Of a DNA stretch of 57,627 nt, positions 9,443-17,444 are shown in pieces. The position numbers were made by a program, and so were the translations under genes. The DNA lies in assembly GCA_001799575.1 (NCBI GenBank), contig MGTT01000017.1:3735-61361 (forward strand). The letters run 5' to 3'. The notes under the pieces were generated by a model that saw nothing but the letters and a program-made list of their open reading frames with translations, was not told the DNA's origin and did not search any database. Position 1 is the first letter of the stretch, and every line of letters starts with the position of its first letter. The DNA is from Elusimicrobia bacterium GWA2_56_46. Lineage in GTDB: Bacteria; Elusimicrobiota; Elusimicrobia; Elusimicrobiales; UBA9959.

Positions 9443-9505
9443 TGCCGGGGACGATCGGGGTAATGTACGATAGTCTGTGTAATTTCTAGCTTGCAAAAAT
9501 AGTAG

Positions 9506-9553
9506 GGGTTATCCTCCAATGTAGTTGCTTAGAAAACACTAGGAGGATAACCC
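9506..9553 (+). promoter_or_regulatory. Hairpin sequestering the transposase ribosome-binding site
   Basis: GGGTTATCCTCC (9506-9517) and GGAGGATAACCC (9542-9553) are perfect 12-bp complements separated by 24 nt. The right arm contains the GGAGG ribosome-binding site for the ATG at 9556. In a transcript entering from outside, the site would be paired and translation blocked. This resembles protection against read-through expression known for IS10 and IS50. The pairing is seen directly; the function is inferred. Confidence 0.7.
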
Positions 9554-9555
9554 TT

Positions 9556-10743
9556 ATGAACAGTATACAGGAACTTTATTTTACCGACAAGGATCTTAAA
9601 GAGCGGCAGGCGCAAATCAAAGAGGATTTCTGGGGCGATCTAAAGTCGGAAACGCTCATAGCAGTCAAGCGATTACTGGAAACTACAATGGAAGTAGAAA
9701 TTCAGGATTTGGCGGGTGCGCGGCGCTGGGAACACAGCACCAAGCGTCTGAATTATCGAAACGGGTTCTACACCCGGAACCTTTGGACGCCGTATGGCTG
9801 GATAAACTCGCTGGCCGTGCCCCGGCTTCGCTCAGGCACGATGAGTTTTAAAACATTCAATAGATACCGGCAGCGGACGGAAGCGGTCAATCATCTTATG
9901 ATGGATATGTTCCTGGCCGGCGTGTCGACCCGAAAAGTTAAAGAAGTGCTGAAGCCGCTTTACGGTCAAAATATGGTCAGCGCCGCCACGGTGAGCGCCG
10001 TAACCAAAGTGCTGGATGGAGCAGTCGGAAAATATCACGCGAGAGCCCTCAGCGACGACTACAAGTTTTTATTCCTGGACGGGATTTATCTGAAGGCTAA
10101 AAGTCCCGTGAAGGCCAGGCGTAGGTGTATACTTGTGGCTTATGGGATAAAAGGAGACGGGACAAGGGAACTTATAGACTTCCGACTTGCCAGAAAAGGC
10201 GAATCCCAGGCTGCATGGGAATGTTTTCTTACCAGTATGCGAAACAGAGGATTTGAAGGCAACCATCTGGAATTAATCTCGATTGATGGCGGGAAGGGAA
10301 TGATGAACGCGCTGGATTTCATATTCCCGGATGTTCCGAAACAGCGCTGCTGGGCGCATAAACTCAGGAATGTGGCCAATCACCTGCCGAAGAAGCTGCA
10401 GAAAGCGTGCACAGGTCAGGCGAAGGGTATTTACGACGCGGAGAACTACGGACGGGCCATAAAAGCATTCAAAACTTGGGCAAAGATCTGGCGTCCTATT
10501 GTGCCCAAAGCCGTTGAATGCCTGGAAGGAGATCTTGAAGACCTGCTTAGGTTTTACGAGTGCCCGAAAGCGATGTGGATAAAGCTTAGGACGACGAATA
10601 TTATAGAGCGGGTATTCAGGGAAGTAAGGCGGCGGACGCGACCGATGAGTTGTTTTACCAACAGTAAAAGCGTGAAACGGATAATTTTTGCCATATTCAA
10701 CAGGCAAAATGTGATTTGGAAGGATAAACCCTTGGCGATGTAG
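9556..10743 (+). CDS. IS256-family (mutator-type) transposase
   Basis: A 395-residue DDE transposase of normal family length. Visible landmarks are the first acidic region FLFLDGIYLK, the stretch GDGTRELIDFRLARKGES, the second aspartate in LISIDGGKGMMNAL followed by RCWAHKLRN, and the C-terminal TTNIIERVFREVRRRTRPM containing the likely catalytic glutamate. The reading frame is intact from ATG to stop, so it is probably active. GGAGG precedes the start with 9-nt spacing but lies in a hairpin arm. Confidence 0.95.
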   Translation: MNSIQELYFTDKDLKERQAQIKEDFWGDLKSETLIAVKRLLETTMEVEIQDLAGARRWEHSTKRLNYRNGFYTRNLWTPYGWINSLAVPRLRSGTMSFKTFNRYRQRTEAVNHLMMDMFLAGVSTRKVKEVLKPLYGQNMVSAATVSAVTKVLDGAVGKYHARALSDDYKFLFLDGIYLKAKSPVKARRRCILVAYGIKGDGTRELIDFRLARKGESQAAWECFLTSMRNRGFEGNHLELISIDGGKGMMNALDFIFPDVPKQRCWAHKLRNVANHLPKKLQKACTGQAKGIYDAENYGRAIKAFKTWAKIWRPIVPKAVECLEGDLEDLLRFYECPKAMWIKLRTTNIIERVFREVRRRTRPMSCFTNSKSVKRIIFAIFNRQNVIWKDKPLAM

Positions 10744-10751
10744 GTGGAGCG

Positions 10752-10852
10752 GGTGACAGGCATGGGTTGGATCGGGCCGAGGAGGAACCGGCGCGAAGTC
10801 GCCGGGCCGGCCGCAGGCCCGATGGGCCCCATGCCTGGCAGGACCCGCGAAC
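10752..10852. repeat. Large hairpin module inside the IS, shared with repeat R3
   Basis: Nested inverted repeats: GCGGGT plus CAGGCATGGG on the left pair with CCCATGCCTG plus ACCCGC on the right; ATCGGGCC pairs with GGCCCGAT; and the tip is CCGGCG/CGCCGG around CGAAGT. The reverse complement of about 10759-10852 matches 57536-57627 closely, including GGGGCCCATCGGGCCTGCGG and GGCGACTTCGCGCCGGTTCC. It has no plausible coding content. It is either IS-derived or a repeat that has inserted into the IS. Confidence 0.8.
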
Positions 10853-10885
10853 CCTGCACTGGGAAATTACACAGAAGTCTTGACG

Positions 10886-11905
10886 TTACCGACGATCGGC
10901 GGTTTGGATGCGGGATTTGCGGGGCGCGTGCGGGATGAACGTTTCGTGCAGCGCCTTCAGCAGGGGTTCGCCATCCCGGAAAGCGGCGGTAAGGGTGAGC
11001 TTGCCCGGAGCACAGGTTATTTTCCTTAACCGATGTCCTTCGGCCGCGGCCGCCGCTTTTACCGTTTTTTTTATTCCCGGCGTATCCAGTTTTGAGCCTA
11101 TAAGACAGATCTCGGCCGATCGGCCGGTTTTTTTCATGGAAAAACAGATCACCCGCGGCCGTGCGCCGCCGTGGTCGAAGTCTCCGATCCTCGTGCCCTC
11201 CCCGTTCTCGAAAGAAGAGCGCAGGTGCAGGGGTATGCGGTATTTAGCGGCGTAGGTTATGGCCTGAAACTGCCTTACTTCGGCGCCGGAGCGCGCCAGT
11301 TCCAGCATCGCGGCGTAGGAGACCCTGGGGAGCTTTTTCGCCCGGGGTACTATGGCCGGGTTGGCGGTGTAGATCCCCCGCACATCCGTATAGAGTTCGC
11401 AGACACCGGCCTTGAGCGCCCGCGCCAGCGCCACCGCCGTCAGATCGGAACCGCCCCTGCCCAATGTCGTAATATCTCCGGATTTGTCCGCTCCCTGGAA
11501 GCCCGCCGCGACCACGATACGGCCTTTTTTGAGTTCCCGGAGTATTCGCGCGGGATTTACGGCGGTTATGCGGGCCGAGCCATGGACGGAGTCGGTTCTT
11601 ATTCCGGCCTGTATTCCGGAGAGAGAAACGGCTTTGACGCCCAGTCCGCTTATCGCCATGGCCATCAGAGCGGCGCTCACCGTTTCACCGGCGGAAAGCA
11701 GGACATCGCGCTCGCGCGCTTCCGCCCCGGTTGTTATAAGTCTGGAAAGGGCCAGCAGGTCGTCGGTCATGTCCGCCGGCGCGGATACCGCCATGACCAC
11801 CCCGGATCCGCCGGCGCGGATCCTGACCGCCCGTTCAGCCATTATCTTTATTTTTTCGGGCTCGGCCAGGGAACTGCCGCCGAATTTCATCACGATTATT
11901 TTCAT
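10886..11905 (-). CDS. lysC: Aspartate kinase, 3' end rewritten by IS insertion
   Basis: A 339-residue aspartokinase (aspartate to aspartyl-phosphate, first step to Lys/Thr/Met). N-terminal MKFGGSSLAEPEKI, FQGADKSGDITTLGRGGSDLTA and ELYTDVRGIYTANPAIV are typical catalytic-domain motifs. The C-terminus holds only a short ACT-like region (AEICLIGSKLDTPGI and later GEPLLKALHETF), shorter than the usual two ACT domains, so feedback control may differ. The TAA stop lies in the right end of the IS256 element. Removing the IS and one duplication restores an ending DRPRH-stop, so the insertion replaced three C-terminal residues with one. Confidence 0.88.
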   Translation of the reverse strand: MKIIVMKFGGSSLAEPEKIKIMAERAVRIRAGGSGVVMAVSAPADMTDDLLALSRLITTGAEARERDVLLSAGETVSAALMAMAISGLGVKAVSLSGIQAGIRTDSVHGSARITAVNPARILRELKKGRIVVAAGFQGADKSGDITTLGRGGSDLTAVALARALKAGVCELYTDVRGIYTANPAIVPRAKKLPRVSYAAMLELARSGAEVRQFQAITYAAKYRIPLHLRSSFENGEGTRIGDFDHGGARPRVICFSMKKTGRSAEICLIGSKLDTPGIKKTVKAAAAAEGHRLRKITCAPGKLTLTAAFRDGEPLLKALHETFIPHAPRKSRIQTADRR

Positions 11906-11930
11906 CAGGAACGCGCCGCCGGAAGCGGCG

Positions 11931-13286
11931 CTACACCATCGTGGCCGTGACCCGTATCACTTCTGAAAGCGTGGTGACGCCGCTGCGGGCTTTGCCTATG
12001 CCGTCCATCAGGAGGGTGCGCAGTTTGCCGGTCTGGACGGCCGTGCGCCGTATCATATCGGTGGGGTTGTGATCCAGCACCTGTTTGCGGATTTCCTCGT
12101 TCATGAGCATTAATTCGAAGATGCCGATACGGCCGAGGTAGCCGGTGTTCCGGCAGGCGGCGCAGCCTTTCTCAACCTTGTAGTCGGCGCCGGGTTTGAG
12201 GATCAGTTCCTTTATCATGTTTCCCTCTACGGGATCCATGTTCTTTACGAACTCGCTTACCACGGCTTCGGACGGGGGCGCGGCTTTCTGCGCGCATTGG
12301 GGGCACACCTTGCGCACCAGACGCTGCGACATGGCGCCCAGCATGGAGGAGGCTATGAGAAAAGGCGGAACACCCATCTCAAAAAGCCGTTCTATAATGC
12401 TTGGGGCGCTTATGGTATGGATGGTGGTGAAGAGCAGGTGGCCGGTCAAAGCGGAACGCAGGCTGATCTCCGCCGACTCGTAATCCCGGATCTCCCCCAC
12501 CATGATCACGTCCGGATCCTGCCGCAGGATGGTTCTGAGTCCCTCGGCCCAGGTGAATCCGGTCTTGGCGTTTATCTGCGCCTGGTTCACTCCCTCCAGA
12601 CGGTATTCCACGGGATCCTCAAGCGAGATGATGTTTATCATCGCCGTGTTGATGTTCTTGAGCATCGCGTAGAGCGAGGTGGTCTTGCCCGAGCCGGTGG
12701 AACCGGTGATGAAGAAAATCCCGTAAGGATTGCGGATTAGCTTTTTGATGATGACCAGGGATTCCTGATCCAGGCCCAGCTGATCCAGATCCAGGCCCAG
12801 CTGCTGCCTGTCCAGCACCCTTAAGACCAGTTTTTCCCCGTTAACGGTGGGGAAAGAGGAGACACGCACCTGAATGGCGCGGCCCGCTATCATCTTCTGG
12901 AAGCGGCCTTCCTCGTTCCTGAAAGAGGTGGGAGGTTCTGGATCGAACCCGGCCAGCACGCGGATGCGCTGGGTCAAAGGGATATCGGCGTTCTTGGGGG
13001 CGTGCAGCATATCCTGGAGAATTCCGTCCACGCGGAAACGGACGCGCAGATTGGCGCCCTGGTTTTCAATATGGACGTCGCTGGCCCGCTCCTGCACCGC
13101 GTGCTCAAGGATCATATCGCTTAGTTTTATGGCGAGGTCTATGCCGGGCGCCCTGCCCTTGGTCTTGAGCAGTTCCTGGTACGATTCCTCTATGCTGAGG
13201 CCGCCCGGCTGGGCGGGCGGCTGACCCGGCGGATGCGGCTGGCCGCCGGGCAATTGTTCTTCCGGCTTGTTTCCCCAAAATGCCAT
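11931..13286 (-). CDS. Type IV pilus/type II secretion assembly ATPase (PilB/GspE family)
   Basis: A 451-residue secretion ATPase that powers pilus or pseudopilus assembly at the inner membrane. A Pro/Gly-rich N-terminal stretch is followed by the N2-like region (ASDVHIENQGANLRVRFRVDG), Walker A GSTGSGKTTSLY (near residue 200), Walker B-like DPDVIMVGEIRD, the His box TGHLLFTTIHT, and a tetracysteine zinc site (CPQC, then CAAC). It is shorter than full PilB and lacks the N1 domain, so it could be GspE-like. AAGGAGCT precedes the ATG. No pilin or secretin genes are adjacent. A GC-rich hairpin (11913-11931) sits at its 3' end. Confidence 0.88.
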   Translation of the reverse strand: MAFWGNKPEEQLPGGQPHPPGQPPAQPGGLSIEESYQELLKTKGRAPGIDLAIKLSDMILEHAVQERASDVHIENQGANLRVRFRVDGILQDMLHAPKNADIPLTQRIRVLAGFDPEPPTSFRNEEGRFQKMIAGRAIQVRVSSFPTVNGEKLVLRVLDRQQLGLDLDQLGLDQESLVIIKKLIRNPYGIFFITGSTGSGKTTSLYAMLKNINTAMINIISLEDPVEYRLEGVNQAQINAKTGFTWAEGLRTILRQDPDVIMVGEIRDYESAEISLRSALTGHLLFTTIHTISAPSIIERLFEMGVPPFLIASSMLGAMSQRLVRKVCPQCAQKAAPPSEAVVSEFVKNMDPVEGNMIKELILKPGADYKVEKGCAACRNTGYLGRIGIFELMLMNEEIRKQVLDHNPTDMIRRTAVQTGKLRTLLMDGIGKARSGVTTLSEVIRVTATMV

Positions 13287-13314
13287 AAATTAGCTCCTTC
13301 TATCCCGCTTTCTA

Positions 13315-13800
13315 TTACTGCCTCGCCGGCTGGTTATATTCCACTTTCAGAATGTTCAGGATCTTTTCTCCGCTGGGAAGTTTGATCCGGACCCGGTCGC
13401 CGGCTTTGGCGCCCAGAAGTCCCTGGGCGAGAGGCGAACTGACCGAAATCCTGCCCTGGCCCGGGTCGGCCTCGTCCGCGCTGCCCAAAGTGTATACCAT
13501 CCGGTTCTTTGAGATCTCATCCACCATGGTGACCGTGGCGCCAAGCCGTATTTCATCCTTGTTGACTTCCAGGTTGTCCACCAGTTTTGCGGTGTGAAGC
13601 TTGGTCTGAAGAGCGTGTATGCGGTTGAGAACCATGCCGTGCCTTTCTTTCGCGGCATGGTAGCCGGCGTTTTCTTTCAGGTCTCCCTGCGCGCGAGTCT
13701 CTTCCACTTCGCGGGCGAGCTCCGTTTTTTCGTTATTGAGCCTTGCCAGCTCTTCTTTGAGCTTTTCATAGCCTTCTTTGGTCAAATATACTTCGGACAT
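13315..13800 (-). CDS. greA: Transcription elongation factor GreA
   Basis: A 161-residue GreA, which rescues backtracked RNA polymerase by stimulating transcript cleavage. The N-terminal coiled coil includes YLTKEGYEKLKEELARLNNEKT and the acidic tip region QGDLKENAGYHAAKERH. The C-terminal FKBP-like domain shows ISVSSPLAQGLLGAKAGD. GGGGGGCGGA lies just upstream of the ATG. It precedes the ATPase gene by 28 bp and may be co-transcribed with it. Confidence 0.95.
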   Translation of the reverse strand: MSEVYLTKEGYEKLKEELARLNNEKTELAREVEETRAQGDLKENAGYHAAKERHGMVLNRIHALQTKLHTAKLVDNLEVNKDEIRLGATVTMVDEISKNRMVYTLGSADEADPGQGRISVSSPLAQGLLGAKAGDRVRIKLPSGEKILNILKVEYNQPARQ

Positions 13801-13894
13801 CGGATCCGCCCCCCGTAACCGCGTTTTATAGCCTGCGCCTGAATCTGATTTTCCGGGTGTTCGGAGGAGGAAGGGCGCGGGGCAAAAAAATAAA

Positions 13895-13967
13895 TGGCAC
13901 CGAGTGGAATCGAACCACTGACCTAGCGCTTATGAAACGCCCGCTCTAACCCCTGAGCTACGGTGCC
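13895..13967 (-). tRNA. tRNA-Met (CAU anticodon)
   Basis: A complete 73-nt cloverleaf on the minus strand. The acceptor stem is GGCACCG/CGGTGCC with discriminator A; the D arm is GCTC/GAGC; the anticodon loop is TTCATAA, giving CAU; the T arm is AGTGG TTCGATT CCACT. Base pair 1-72 is G-C and the anticodon stem lacks three G-C pairs, so it is not initiator tRNA. Elongator Met is most likely; a lysidine-modified Ile-CAU tRNA cannot be excluded. CCA is not encoded. A run of T residues follows the 3' end and may aid termination. Confidence 0.93.
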
Positions 13968-14073
13968 AGTAACTCGGGCCTGTTTCACCACCGGGAGGTT
14001 TTTGAGGCCTTTCGGGTGGATTCTGCGCGTCAGGTCTCCACTGTCAATCGAAAACTAGTATACAAAAAAAGCA

Positions 14074-14102
14074 TTGTCAAAACAAACTATATTTCCTACA
14101 CT
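14074..14102 (+). promoter_or_regulatory. Candidate promoter for malic enzyme
   Basis: TTGTCA (14074-14079), a 17-bp spacer and TACACT (14097-14102) form a plausible sigma70 promoter. The predicted leader of about 60 nt ends in AAGGGG before the ATG at 14172. Confidence 0.5.
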
Positions 14103-14171
14103 TGGATTGAGCGTGACGGATCCGATTTACGGGCTGAAAACATCCGCGGAGAATCTAACAAGGGGCGCAAT

Positions 14172-15527
14172 ATGACCAAAAAAAACAGCGTGGCGGCCGT
14201 TAAAATATCCAAAGAGGAACTGCTTAAAAAGGCCAATAAACCGGCCGAGGAGGCGATGACCCTCCATCCTTTCTATAAAGGCAAGGTGGAAATAGTCCCC
14301 AAATGCTGCATCCGGGACATAAACGATTTTGCCATCTGGTACACCCCCGGAGTGGCCGCCGTCTGCAAGGATATACAGCGGAACCCGGAAAAGGTCTATG
14401 AGCATACCAACAAGGCCAATATGGTGGCCGTGGTTTCCGACGGCACCCGCGTTCTCGGCCTGGGGGATATAGGCCCGGAGGCGGGCTTGCCGGTCATGGA
14501 GGGCAAAGGTCTTCTGTTCAAGTATCTGGGCGGCGTGGACGCTTTCCCCATCTGCCTGGACACCAAGGATCCAGACGAGATCATAAAAACCGTCCGGTAC
14601 CTGGCCCCCAGTTTCGGCGGCATCAATCTGGAGGACATCGCTCAGCCTAAGTGCTTTTATATCCTGGACGAACTCCGCAAAACCATGGATATCCCGGTGT
14701 GGCATGACGACCAGCAGGGTACGGCCACGGTGTGCCTCGCCGGCCTTATCAACGCGCTTAAGATAGTCGGCAAGAAGATCGGGGACGTGAAGATAGTCCT
14801 GTTCGGGGCGGGCGCGGCCAATATCCGCATAGGCACTCTCTATATGTCCTACGGGGCCAAACCGGAAAATCTTATCTACGTGGATTCCAAGGGGATTCTC
14901 CACAAAGGCCGGACCGACCTTAAAGATCATAAAGAAAAATGGCATATGTGCAATATTACGAATGGCCGGCAACTGACGGGCCGGCTTGAGGACGCTCTGG
15001 CCGGCGCGGATGTCCTGAGCGCGGCTTCCACCCCCGGCCCCGACGTCATCAAAAAGGAATGGGTGGCTAAGATGAACAAGGACGCCATAGTATTCGTTAC
15101 CGCCAACCCTATCCCGGAAATGTGGCCCTGGGACGCGAAAGAAGCGGGAGCAAGGGTGGTCGCCACCGGCCGCTCGGACTTTGATAACCAGGTCAACAAC
15201 TCGCTGGGCTTCCCCGGGATATTTCGCGGCGCCCTCGACGTTCACGCAAGGACTATCACCGACGATATGTGCATAGCCGCGGCCGAAGCCCTTGCCGGCT
15301 ATGCGGAGAAGAAAGGGATGGACGAAAATTATATCATGCCCAGGATGGATGAGCCGGAAGTATTCATCGAAGAGGCCGTCGCGGTCGGCATGAAGGCGAT
15401 AGAGCAGGGGCTTGCCAGAAAGATCCTGACCAGGGACGAGCTGCGCAGGAGCGCGGAATTACACATCCGCCGCGCCATCAGGGACAGGGATATCCGTCAG
15501 AAAGACGGGATCGTGAAGCTGCCCTGA
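14172..15527 (+). CDS. Malic enzyme (malate dehydrogenase, decarboxylating)
   Basis: A 451-residue malic enzyme converting malate to pyruvate and CO2 with NAD(P) reduction. Motifs are AIWYTPGVAAVCKDI, VSDGTRVLGLGDIGPEAG, the substrate-loop VWHDDQQGTATV, and the nucleotide-binding GAGAANIRIG, in which Asn replaces the usual second Gly of GAGAAG. The frame is open to 14016, but ATG 14172 with AAGGGG upstream gives the expected N-terminus. It is probably monocistronic and convergent with the sensor gene. Cofactor preference cannot be read confidently. Confidence 0.93.
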   Translation: MTKKNSVAAVKISKEELLKKANKPAEEAMTLHPFYKGKVEIVPKCCIRDINDFAIWYTPGVAAVCKDIQRNPEKVYEHTNKANMVAVVSDGTRVLGLGDIGPEAGLPVMEGKGLLFKYLGGVDAFPICLDTKDPDEIIKTVRYLAPSFGGINLEDIAQPKCFYILDELRKTMDIPVWHDDQQGTATVCLAGLINALKIVGKKIGDVKIVLFGAGAANIRIGTLYMSYGAKPENLIYVDSKGILHKGRTDLKDHKEKWHMCNITNGRQLTGRLEDALAGADVLSAASTPGPDVIKKEWVAKMNKDAIVFVTANPIPEMWPWDAKEAGARVVATGRSDFDNQVNNSLGFPGIFRGALDVHARTITDDMCIAAAEALAGYAEKKGMDENYIMPRMDEPEVFIEEAVAVGMKAIEQGLARKILTRDELRRSAELHIRRAIRDRDIRQKDGIVKLP

Positions 15528-15551
15528 AAAAACAGTCCGGCCGTAAATTTT

Positions 15552-17309
15552 TCATTGGGACGCGCGTACCTGCCCGGTAAGATCGGCGAAAACGCAGTTC
15601 AGCTGTCTGAAACTGCCGTCCCTGTTGTAGGCGACGCAGCCGTTGAAAGAAAGATTGCGCTTTGTCCCGTCCTTTCGCGTTATTTCGGTCTTGATCCCGT
15701 CCACGGTGCCGTCGGCCATGCATTTCCGGAACGCTTCCCGGCAGTGTTCTCTGTTTCCGGGCGTCATGAAGTCCCATAAATACCGGCCCCTGATTTCGGC
15801 GGCCGAATACCCGAACGTTGTTTCCCAGGTTTTATTCACGGTCAGGATCTTCCCGTCGGAGTCCAGCGACTGGTAGCCCACCGGCGCTTTGTCGAAAAGC
15901 TCCTGGAAATACTCCTCCGACTCTTTCAGCGGAGTGATGTCGATCCACGAACCCGCCACTTCTCCCTCGGACTTTGAAGCGACTTTTAACTGGGAGTGTA
16001 TCCATAAATAGCCGCCGTTCTTTTTTTTAACGCGAAAATCCTGCGAAAGCGAGCCTTTCTCCAAAAGATCTTTTTTTCCGGCCTCCACACGGCTCACGTC
16101 CAGAGGATGAATATTGTTCTCCCGCCAGCCCGGCTGCAGCATCTCCACGGGCTCATAACCCAGCAGCCCCTGGGTATTTCCGCTTATCCATTCCGGGATG
16201 AAGCGTCCGTTAACGTAGCGCAGCGTAAAAAGTATTACGGGAGCCGCTTCCATTACGCGGGTCAGATGTCCGGCCGTGCGCGCGAGGGCGGCCTGGGTTT
16301 CGGAGCGCTTTTTTTCGGAGGCGATCGCGGCCAGGGCCAGGGAGACGCTCGCCTGGATCTCGCTGAGCAGTTTTATCTCCTCGCTTGTAAAAAAGAACGT
16401 TTCCGAGGAATATATGCTTAACACAGCCGCCAATTTTCCGTTTTCCAGAAGCGGAATAGCCGCGGAGGACCGGTATCCGCGTTCAAGCGCCCGAGCCCGC
16501 CAGGGAAACATTGCGGGGTCATTGGCGATATCCGGGCAAGTTCTTATTTCCCCGGTGGCGGCGGCCGTGCCCGTGGGGCCTTTTGAGGTGGCGCCCTCCA
16601 TGTCTATTTTCAGCGAGTCCAGGTACCCGCGGACGGTTCCGGCGGAATAAAACGGGATTATTCTGCCGACATCTTTGTCGGGGATGCCCGCCCAGGCCAT
16701 TTTAAAGCCTCCGTTATTTACCGCTATTTCGCAGATTTGGGAGAGCAGCTGTTCCGAATCTTTGATTTTAGCGGCCGCCAGATTGATCTGTGCCAGGAAA
16801 TTGTAAAGACGGAGGTTCTTTTTAAGCCCCGTCTCGGCCGCCTTGCGTTCGGTTACGTCTATGAAAGCGCAGTGGATCCGCTCAACGCCGCCGGTCTCGC
16901 CTTTTATGGAACTGAAGTTCAGGATAATATTTCTTTCGCTTCCTTTTTTTATGACAAAAGCCGTTTCAATATTTTCCAGGTAGCTTTTGTTCAGGGCGGC
17001 GGCGAAAGCCGCCGAAAATTTTCTTCTATCCGCCTCCGTTATGAACTCCTCCGCTCCCCGGCCGAGGAGTTCATCCGGCGCGTATCCGGAGAATACCGCG
17101 GCGGGTTTATTGGCTTCAACGATCCTGCCTTCGGGATCAAGGGCCAGGCAGGGAACAGGGGCGCAGTTGAACAGCGCCTTGTATTTTTTTCTCTCTGTTT
17201 CAATCTGTTTCCTGGCGGCCGCCAGTTCGCGCGCAAGTTCCGCTTTTTCCAGTTCCAGGATTCCATGGCCGCTTTCGGCCATAGGCATAAAACCGTCTTT
17301 ATCGGGCAC
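15552..17309 (-). CDS. PAS-GAF-PAS-PAS sensor protein without an output domain
   Basis: A 585-residue soluble sensor. Order: a coiled coil (about 10-45), PAS (about 45-160, ending HCAFIDVTERKAAE), GAF (about 180-330, with TGTAAATGEIRTCPDI), PAS/PAC (about 345-460, ending GSWIDITPLKESEE), PAS (about 465-580, ending NCVFADLTGQ). It stops with no histidine kinase, GGDEF or other effector. The likely start is GTG at 17309, with AAAGGAGG four bases upstream; an upstream in-frame TTG overlaps the ribosome-binding site and is unlikely. The next gene is convergent, so no frameshifted kinase follows. Confidence 0.8.
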   Translation of the reverse strand: MPDKDGFMPMAESGHGILELEKAELARELAAARKQIETERKKYKALFNCAPVPCLALDPEGRIVEANKPAAVFSGYAPDELLGRGAEEFITEADRRKFSAAFAAALNKSYLENIETAFVIKKGSERNIILNFSSIKGETGGVERIHCAFIDVTERKAAETGLKKNLRLYNFLAQINLAAAKIKDSEQLLSQICEIAVNNGGFKMAWAGIPDKDVGRIIPFYSAGTVRGYLDSLKIDMEGATSKGPTGTAAATGEIRTCPDIANDPAMFPWRARALERGYRSSAAIPLLENGKLAAVLSIYSSETFFFTSEEIKLLSEIQASVSLALAAIASEKKRSETQAALARTAGHLTRVMEAAPVILFTLRYVNGRFIPEWISGNTQGLLGYEPVEMLQPGWRENNIHPLDVSRVEAGKKDLLEKGSLSQDFRVKKKNGGYLWIHSQLKVASKSEGEVAGSWIDITPLKESEEYFQELFDKAPVGYQSLDSDGKILTVNKTWETTFGYSAAEIRGRYLWDFMTPGNREHCREAFRKCMADGTVDGIKTEITRKDGTKRNLSFNGCVAYNRDGSFRQLNCVFADLTGQVRASQ

Positions 17310-17444
17310 AATTCCTCCTTTCAATCCCCCCGCGGGGAATCAGAATTTGGATTTTTGCGGGAAGCCTTACTTGAAGCGGTTTTCAGCGCCCCCCCGGCGC
17401 CGAACGCGGACATCAGCCTATTGAAGCATACCAACGGGGAAAAG

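Larger units (their letters stand above)
9459..10890 (+). mobile_element. Complete IS256-family insertion sequence with 9-bp target duplication
   Basis: The element is 1432 bp. Its ends form a 28-bp imperfect inverted repeat: left 9459-9486, right 10863-10890, 20 of 28 positions matching, with the inner 13 bp (TCTGTGTAATTTC) perfect. It is flanked by the direct repeat GACGATCGG at 9450-9458 and 10891-10899, matching the 8-9 bp duplications of this family. One transposase gene fills most of it. About 120 bp between the transposase stop and the right end form a large hairpin homologous to the sequence at the window's right edge. Intact ends, duplication and ORF imply a recent insertion. Confidence 0.93.

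Noticed and set aside
13895-13967. Initiator tRNA
   Set aside because: Position 1-72 is paired (G-C) and the anticodon stem lacks three consecutive G-C pairs, both contrary to initiator tRNA.
15528-15551. Possible frameshifted kinase domain after the PAS sensor
   Set aside because: Only 24 bp separate it from the convergent malic enzyme gene, so no hidden domain can exist there.
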